A stretch of DNA of 20,572 bases, taken from NCBI GenBank assembly GCA_964590945.1, contig CAZPXF010000036.1, positions 1 through 20,572 of the forward strand, given 5' to 3'. The DNA comes from CAZPXF01 sp964590945. GTDB lineage: Bacteria > Bacillota > Clostridia > Lachnospirales > Lachnospiraceae. Below the pieces are notes generated by a model that saw only the letters and a list, made by a program, of their open reading frames with translations, was not told the origin of the DNA and did no database searches. Numbering within the stretch: position 1 is the first letter of the stretch; the number at the start of each line of letters is the position of its first letter. Positions 15,755 to 20,572 of the stretch are shown in pieces. The position numbers and the translations under genes are program-made.

Positions 15755-16939
15755 CTACAGAATTTCCTCGCCATTACGATATTTCTGCAACACGTACTGA
15801 ATACGGTCATTCGGCTCAAGGAAGGTGCTGACAGAACCGTCGTGGTTCAGGGTATCGATGATGAGCGCAATATATTTACTCATATCACAATTAATATACC
15901 AGGGCTTTTTAAGAAGTTCAGGCGTCTGGTAAATGAGATTGGTAGTGAGTATACCGGATATAAGACCCTGCTCATATGCGTCGTCAAACTTCTGAAGGCC
16001 GTTGGTGAAAAGACCAAAGGTTGCAGCAGCAAAAATACGTTTTGCCTTGCGGCGCTTCAACTCCTGCGCGACTTCAATAATACTGTCGCCGGAGGAGATC
16101 ATATCGTCGATAATGATGACATCCTTACCCTCGACAGAAGAACCAAGAAATTCATGAGCCACAATCGGGTTACGGCCATTGACAATGCGCGTATAATCAC
16201 GGCGCTTATAGAACATACCCATGTCGAGACCGAGCACATTGGCAAGATATATCGCGCGGTTTGTTCCGCCCTCATCCGGACTGATCGCCATCATATGCCC
16301 ACTGTCGATCTGAAGATCCCTGTGCGTCTGAAGCAGCGCTTTTACAAACTGATATGCAGGGCTTACTGTCTCAAATCCATGAAGCGGAATCGCATTCTGG
16401 ACACGCGGATCATGCGCATCAAAGGTAATGAAATTCTCTACCCCCATATTTATAAGCTCCTGAAGAGCGATCGCACAGTCAAGTGATTCGCGGCCTGTTC
16501 TCCTGTGCTGGCGGCTCTCGTAGAGAAACGGCATGATCACATTGATGCGTTTTGCCTTTCCGCCGGCGGCAGCGATGATCCTTTTCAGATCCTGGAAATG
16601 GTCATCCGGAGACATACGATTGACATGGCCTGAGAGGGAATAGGTCAGACTGTAATTCAGCACATCCACCATGATATACAGATCGATCCCGCGGACCGAT
16701 TCTTCGATAATACCCTTGGCCTCTCCGGAACCAAATCGCGGCGTCTGCGCATCGATCAGATAAGTGTCCTTTTCATACCCGTCAAAAAATCCAAATTCTT
16801 TCACATTGTCGTCTTCGCTGCGCCATTTGATGATGTAATCATTCACCTTTTCGCCAAGACTGCGGCATCCCGGAAGAGCAATGATGCCAAGGGAACCAAC
16901 AGGAATGTTTTCAAGAATGCGGTCTTGCCTGTGTATCAT
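15755..16939 (-). CDS. Long-form ribose-phosphate pyrophosphokinase (PRPP synthetase)
   Basis: PRPP synthetase makes 5-phosphoribosyl-1-pyrophosphate from ribose-5-phosphate and ATP for nucleotide, histidine and tryptophan synthesis. The 394-residue protein keeps the family motifs: the ATP-binding RFGSGE region (68-73), the catalytic loop ESRQHRRTGRE (141-151), the FDAHDPRV metal-site motif (D174, H176) and the PRPP loop IIIDDMISSGDS (D278, D279). It is about 75 residues longer than the usual Prs of about 315, with an N-terminal extension and an extra C-terminal part. The PRPP loop differs from the common DDMIDTAGT. The ATG at 16939 is preceded by GGAGG, which overlaps the stop region of the loader gene, so the two genes are probably translationally coupled. 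A regulatory or divergent enzyme rather than the main Prs is possible. Confidence 0.88.
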   Translation of the reverse strand: MIHRQDRILENIPVGSLGIIALPGCRSLGEKVNDYIIKWRSEDDNVKEFGFFDGYEKDTYLIDAQTPRFGSGEAKGIIEESVRGIDLYIMVDVLNYSLTYSLSGHVNRMSPDDHFQDLKRIIAAAGGKAKRINVIMPFLYESRQHRRTGRESLDCAIALQELINMGVENFITFDAHDPRVQNAIPLHGFETVSPAYQFVKALLQTHRDLQIDSGHMMAISPDEGGTNRAIYLANVLGLDMGMFYKRRDYTRIVNGRNPIVAHEFLGSSVEGKDVIIIDDMISSGDSIIEVAQELKRRKAKRIFAAATFGLFTNGLQKFDDAYEQGLISGILTTNLIYQTPELLKKPWYINCDMSKYIALIIDTLNHDGSVSTFLEPNDRIQYVLQKYRNGEEIL

Positions 16940-16944
16940 ACTGG

Positions 16945-17934
16945 TTAATCCTCCATATTTCTTAATCTTTTTTTGATACGAATGTCGTCGCCTGTCAGCT
17001 TCAACACTTTATAGTTGCTTGTTATCCTTGAGAGGATCCTCTCAGAATAGGTATCTGTAATTGCGCCAAGCTGAAGATTGGTCGAGATGATCGTTGACTT
17101 CCGGCGCAAAATACGTTCGTTCAAACACAGGAACAACTGGGAGGTCACAAATGTGTTCACAAGCTCTGTTCCAAGGTCATCAATGATCAAAAGATCACAG
17201 TCATATATATAATCAGTAAGGGGAACGTCTCCTTCCGTTCGCTGAAAATGACAGTTCGCCAGTTCATCAAATAATTCAAAGGCGGAAAAATAGATGACGC
17301 TGTGTTCACTCTCGATCAATTCCTTTGCGATACAGTTGGAAAGGTACGTCTTGCCGATCCCGGTATTTCCATACAGGAAGAGGTTTTGAAACTCGTGATC
17401 AAAATTGCGGACAAATTCCTGACAAATGCGGTAAGCCTCCTGCATAACAGCAAGGGAGGAACGCCCGGTTTTGGGATCAATACAATTAGGGGAATAATAA
17501 TCAAATGTAAAATTCTCAAAGTTTTCTTTCTCCAAAACCTGTCCTAAATGGGACTGCGCATATAACAGATCGACAATCGCTTTCTTAAAACAATGACATT
17601 TTTCATTGCCAATATAACCGGTATCCTGACAATCCCTGCATTCATATGCGGCCTCCAGATAGTCTGCAGGATATCCATTTTCAAGGAGGAGAGACTGCTT
17701 TCTGGAAATAATCTGCTGAAGTTCGTCCTGGCGTTCGGAGGGGACGCCGTCCTTCAGCAGCACATCCCTGGCGCGGGAAACAGCCAGATGGGAGAGTTCC
17801 CGGTCGAGCTCCTGAAGCTCGGGGATATCCCGGTAGATCGCCTGCCGCCGTTCTTCTAAAATATCGCGGCTTCGGAGCTGCCTCTTCTCATATGTACGCA
17901 TGATCTCATCATATTGCAGATTACTCAGAGCCAT
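16945..17934 (-). CDS. DnaI/DnaC-type replicative helicase loader ATPase
   Basis: This 329-residue AAA+ ATPase loads the replicative helicase onto DNA at initiation and restart. It has an N-terminal helical region, a zinc-binding motif (C99, C102, C113, C115 in the pattern CxxCxDTG...CxC), a Walker A loop (GNTGIGKT, 189-196), a Walker B motif (LLIIDDLG, D252 and D253), and sensor/arginine-finger segments (STN, SERILSRI). The length and the zinc motif fit the Gram-positive DnaI/DnaC group rather than IstB of insertion elements, and no transposase is nearby. I place the start at the ATG ending at 17934, because AAGGAG is then 7 bases upstream; the ATG at 17940 is almost inside that sequence. 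The gene lies just behind dnaD and ahead of the PRPP synthetase gene in one operon. Confidence 0.93.
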   Translation of the reverse strand: MALSNLQYDEIMRTYEKRQLRSRDILEERRQAIYRDIPELQELDRELSHLAVSRARDVLLKDGVPSERQDELQQIISRKQSLLLENGYPADYLEAAYECRDCQDTGYIGNEKCHCFKKAIVDLLYAQSHLGQVLEKENFENFTFDYYSPNCIDPKTGRSSLAVMQEAYRICQEFVRNFDHEFQNLFLYGNTGIGKTYLSNCIAKELIESEHSVIYFSAFELFDELANCHFQRTEGDVPLTDYIYDCDLLIIDDLGTELVNTFVTSQLFLCLNERILRRKSTIISTNLQLGAITDTYSERILSRITSNYKVLKLTGDDIRIKKRLRNMED

Positions 17935-17948
17935 TGTCATTCTCCTTT

Positions 17949-19025
17949 TTAATTGCTTTTCAAAAGCTGTTCCTCCAGCTCATCGTAGTCATAGTTACGC
18001 TTTTGAGGAAATGTTGCGGATGTCCTTGAGGAGCGTTTCGGAGCGGCCTTCTTCTCTTTCTGGCTGAGCTTAAAGGCTTCATCAGCGGCGCTGATCGCTT
18101 CCAAAGAATGGAGACCTTTCGCATTCCAGTTCTCCAAAATCTTGTCCGCATATTCAAAACTTGGCTGATGGATCTGTCCGATCGTCCTGCGGCATGCCTC
18201 AAGGATGATCTCTGTTGTAAAACCGAAAACAGATTTCCATCGAGTCATATATTCGATCTCAACGGTACCCGGAGCACGATTCTGGATTCCCATCGCCTGC
18301 AGGATACGGTAGAAATCCTTATTGTGGGAGGTGGACTCAGCCTTGGCCTCCTGCACGGTACGGATGCCCTTATCCGCCCAGTTCAGCGCAACCTGACGGA
18401 TATAATGGATGCTGGTATGTCCTTTCCCGACACAATATTCAATCAGGTATTCCAAAAGGTCGCAGGAAAATCCAAGCTCCTCATAGCAGTATGTAATCGT
18501 GTCTGCTTCCGTTCTTGTCAGCGTCTTGCCAAGATATTGCTCCGTCACAAAAAGTACCTGTTTTAATTCACGGCGGCTGCGGAAAGTGGAAATAGGAGTC
18601 GGCGCTTCCGGCGCAGAAGAATCCGGATTCATGTCAGAAACCGGTTCATCCTGCCCGATAACAGAGTCCGGCCTGTCCGAAACAACAGGCGCCTGGTGGG
18701 AACGGTCTTCCTTTATGGCCGGAGCGGATATCCGGCTTGATATGGTAATGCTTGTGATAGCCCCGCTTGCATCCTCTTCGACAGAAAGAAGTCCCTGAGC
18801 CTCCCAGTACCGGACTGCGCGCAGGATATCCCTCTCTGTATCTTCAAAGTGATCCGCAATATCAGACAGGGAAAGTACCGTGTCCTCTGTCTGCAAATGA
18901 CGCAGAAGGTAAAGATAGATCTTTACAAATTCGCCGTTGGCCTTTGCCATATATTTATCTATAAATACATTCTCAACGGATGTACAGCTTCCCTGAAAAT
19001 GGTTCTTCAGCAAAAATGTTTCCAT
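17949..19025 (-). CDS. DnaD-domain replication initiation protein
   Basis: The 358-residue protein has the layout of Gram-positive DnaD/DnaB helicase-loading proteins. An N-terminal winged-helix domain (about 1-105, with VKIYLYLLRHLQ and WEAQGLL segments) is followed by a low-complexity proline/serine-rich linker (about 105-145) and two DnaD/DnaB_2-type helical repeats (about 145-320; the second contains the YMTRW and the YADKILENWNAKG segments typical of the family). The C-terminus is basic. DnaD proteins bind DnaA and DNA at the origin and help the DnaI/DnaC-type loader, which is the next gene. The start at 19025 has GAGGG 7 bases upstream. A DnaA-box cluster and an extended -10 promoter lie before it. 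Whether it acts as DnaD or DnaB in name is not decided by sequence. Confidence 0.9.
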   Translation of the reverse strand: METFLLKNHFQGSCTSVENVFIDKYMAKANGEFVKIYLYLLRHLQTEDTVLSLSDIADHFEDTERDILRAVRYWEAQGLLSVEEDASGAITSITISSRISAPAIKEDRSHQAPVVSDRPDSVIGQDEPVSDMNPDSSAPEAPTPISTFRSRRELKQVLFVTEQYLGKTLTRTEADTITYCYEELGFSCDLLEYLIEYCVGKGHTSIHYIRQVALNWADKGIRTVQEAKAESTSHNKDFYRILQAMGIQNRAPGTVEIEYMTRWKSVFGFTTEIILEACRRTIGQIHQPSFEYADKILENWNAKGLHSLEAISAADEAFKLSQKEKKAAPKRSSRTSATFPQKRNYDYDELEEQLLKSN

Positions 19026-19069
19026 AATACAACCCTCTTCTACGTACCGTTCACTTTGTTAGCAATCGT

Positions 19070-19098
19070 ATTATAGCATCAAAATTTTCAGCGAAAAA
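19070..19098 (-). promoter_or_regulatory. Promoter of the dnaD-loader-prs operon (extended -10)
   Basis: Read on the - strand, a perfect TATAAT (19070-19075) with an upstream TG-C makes an extended -10 element. The hexamer 17 bases upstream is TTTTTC (19093-19098), a poor -35, which is common when the -10 is extended. It lies about 45 bases before the dnaD start, and DnaA boxes lie just upstream of it. Confidence 0.65.
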
Positions 19099-19127
19099 GA
19101 AAAATCCTTGTCCAAAATCAGCTTTTT

Positions 19128-19159
19128 TGTGGATAAAATTCTGTGGAAACTGTGGATAA
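19128..19159 (-). promoter_or_regulatory. DnaA-box cluster: two perfect boxes and one degenerate
   Basis: Read on the - strand, TTATCCACA occurs at 19128-19136 and again at 19151-19159. Both are exact matches to the DnaA-box consensus TTATNCACA. GTTTCCACA (19142-19150) between them differs at two positions and abuts the second perfect box. All three point the same way and sit about 65-100 bases upstream of the inferred dnaD transcription start, three bases after the murC stop codon. Presence of the boxes is direct; DnaA control of the operon is inference. Confidence 0.8.
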
Positions 19160-19162
19160 CTT

Positions 19163-20539
19163 CTATTTTAAAAGTTCATTTCCAATATTTACAACATCTC
19201 CGGCTCCCATAGTTATCAACACATCCCCTTTTTGGCAATGCTCCATTACATATGCCTCGATCGATGCAAAATCCGGCAGATATACAGAGTCTGTACCAAG
19301 CTTCTGTATTTCATCAGAGAGCTGTCTGGAAGATACGCCAAGAGTATCCGTCTCCCGTGCAGCATATATATCTGCAAGTATCACATGATCCGCGAGGGAG
19401 AGGGATTCTGCAAATTCGTGGAAGAAGGATTTGGTGCGCGTGTATGTGTGCGGCTGGAAAATACACCACAGTTTTCTGTGCGGATAATTCTGTGCAGCCT
19501 GCAGGGTTGCGCGGATTTCCGTCGGATGATGCGCGTAGTCGTCAATAATCGTAAATCCGTTCTTCAGTCCCTTATATTCAAAACGGCGGTCCGTTCCGGT
19601 AAAGGATAAAAATCCTTTCTGCATATCATCGACAGAGACGCTCAGAAGATCGGAGACCGCCGCCGCGGAAAGCGCGTTGGAAATGTTGTGCTTTCCGGGA
19701 ACTGCCAGCGATATACGGCGTACAAAGCGGCCGTCTTTGATAAGATCAAAGGAACCATGCGCCAGGTTGTCGAATGAAATATTGGCCGCGTAGAAATTGT
19801 CTTCCGGGTTCATGCCGTATGTGATGACGTTGCAGGCAAGTCCGTCAGTGATCTCAGAAAGATTTTCAATTTCACTGTTGATGACAAGAGTTCCGTCCGA
19901 AGGAAGCAGTTCTGCAAACCTGCGGAAGGAGGCGCGGATATCCGCCAGATCCTTAAAGAAATCCAGATGATCCTCTTCTATATTCAATATTACGCCGATT
20001 TTCGGGAAAAAGGAAAGGAAGCTGTTCGTGTATTCACATGCCTCCGTGATAAATGTTCCGGAGCCTCCGACGCGGATATTTCCATGGATCTCCTTTAAGA
20101 TTCCGCCGACAGAAATCGTCGGATCGAGATCCGCCTGGAGGAAAATGTGGGAGAGCATGGATGTCGTCGTTGTCTTGCCGTGTGTTCCGGAGATAGCGAT
20201 CGGAGTGTCATAATTTGTCATCAATTGCCCGAGCAGCTCTGCGCGGGTCAGCATCGGAAGTCCCTTCTCCTTTGCTGCGGCAAATTCCGGATTGTCCGGA
20301 TGGATCGCCGCTGTGTATACAACAACATCGATATCATCTGTGATATTGGACGCGGCCTGAGGATAATGGATCGACGCCCCGAGGCTGCTGAGTTTATCGG
20401 TCAGGGCAGATTCCTTTGAGTCGGAACCGGAAACGGTAAATCCTTCATCTAAAAGAATCTCGGCAAGGCCGCTCATGCTGATGCCGCCGATTCCGATGAA
20501 ATGTGTGTGTACTGGTTTATGAAAATTGATCTGATACAT
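19163..20539 (-). CDS. murC: UDP-N-acetylmuramate--L-alanine ligase (MurC)
   Basis: MurC adds L-alanine to UDP-N-acetylmuramic acid with ATP, two enzyme steps after MurA, in the cytoplasm. The 458-residue length is normal. The N-terminal nucleotide-sugar domain starts with HFIGIGGISMSGLAEIL (13-29), and the central ATPase has GTHGKTTTT (118-126) and the acidic NIEEDHLDFF segment. The C-terminal domain carries DDYAHHPTEI and the FQPHTYTR motif, typical of MurC rather than MurD, E or F. The ATG at 20539 has AGGCAGG (20547-20553) 7 bases upstream. A -10-like TATAAT is at 20561-20566 on the - strand, but its -35 would lie outside the window. The stop codon is followed at once by the DnaA-box cluster, and there is no terminator between murC and dnaD, so read-through into dnaD is possible. 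Confidence 0.96.
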   Translation of the reverse strand: MYQINFHKPVHTHFIGIGGISMSGLAEILLDEGFTVSGSDSKESALTDKLSSLGASIHYPQAASNITDDIDVVVYTAAIHPDNPEFAAAKEKGLPMLTRAELLGQLMTNYDTPIAISGTHGKTTTTSMLSHIFLQADLDPTISVGGILKEIHGNIRVGGSGTFITEACEYTNSFLSFFPKIGVILNIEEDHLDFFKDLADIRASFRRFAELLPSDGTLVINSEIENLSEITDGLACNVITYGMNPEDNFYAANISFDNLAHGSFDLIKDGRFVRRISLAVPGKHNISNALSAAAVSDLLSVSVDDMQKGFLSFTGTDRRFEYKGLKNGFTIIDDYAHHPTEIRATLQAAQNYPHRKLWCIFQPHTYTRTKSFFHEFAESLSLADHVILADIYAARETDTLGVSSRQLSDEIQKLGTDSVYLPDFASIEAYVMEHCQKGDVLITMGAGDVVNIGNELLK

Positions 20540-20572
20540 AAAAATACCTGCCTGTTAATAATTATAAATGTG

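Noticed and set aside
16945..17934. IstB transposition helper instead of helicase loader
   Set aside because: The zinc motif, the length, the dnaD neighbour and the lack of a transposase or inverted ends favour a DnaI/DnaC-type loader.
19026..19162. Chromosomal replication origin at the DnaA boxes
   Set aside because: Only three boxes in 32 bases, no dnaA or dnaN neighbours and no long AT-rich unwinding element; a promoter-linked regulatory cluster is the simpler reading.
1..20572. CRISPR arrays, tRNA or rRNA genes, insertion sequences
   Set aside because: No regularly spaced repeats, tRNA-like cloverleaf sequence, rRNA signature or transposase reading frame was recognised on either strand.

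Overview
The window looks like a chromosomal housekeeping segment of a Gram-positive, low-to-mid GC gut Clostridium, most likely a Lachnospiraceae member. The evidence is the set of protein families (a DnaD/DnaI-type helicase-loading pair, a stand-alone LUD protein, a long PRPP synthetase, a VanRS-like two-component pair), GGAGG-type ribosome binding sites, sigma-A-like promoters and an S-box (SAM-I) leader before metK. I assign the family level by pattern only. No mobile elements, CRISPR arrays, tRNAs or rRNAs are visible. Eighteen protein genes are supported, and almost all of the sequence is coding.

Left part (1-7047, + strand): a LUD-domain protein closed by a terminator; a conserved 124-residue protein of unknown function; a shikimate-kinase-like P-loop kinase; murA, the first committed step of peptidoglycan synthesis; metK under a SAM-I riboswitch with its own promoter and terminator; and a histidine kinase/OmpR-type regulator pair with overlapping ends. 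A strong hairpin at 7013-7047 separates this block from a convergent CBS-domain gene (7072-7488, - strand).

Middle part (7489-15733): an AT-rich divergent promoter region, glgB (glycogen branching), asnS, and then a tight four-gene run on the + strand: a VanR-like regulator, a VanS-like kinase, a YhaO/SbcD-like metallophosphoesterase and a short YhaN/SbcC-like ATPase with a predicted membrane hairpin. The last three genes are overlapping or nearly so. A second bidirectional hairpin (15706-15733) ends this block.

Right part (15755-20572, - strand): murC, then the run dnaD - dnaI/dnaC-like loader - PRPP synthetase, transcribed leftward. The short gap between murC and dnaD holds two perfect DnaA boxes and one degenerate copy, just upstream of an extended -10 promoter. 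This suggests that DnaA controls its own downstream helicase loaders.

The most interesting points are the membrane-tethered miniature Mre11/Rad50-like pair joined to a VanRS-like sensor without any van resistance genes, the DnaA-box cluster before dnaD-dnaI-prs, and a shikimate-kinase-like protein that lacks a key substrate-binding arginine.
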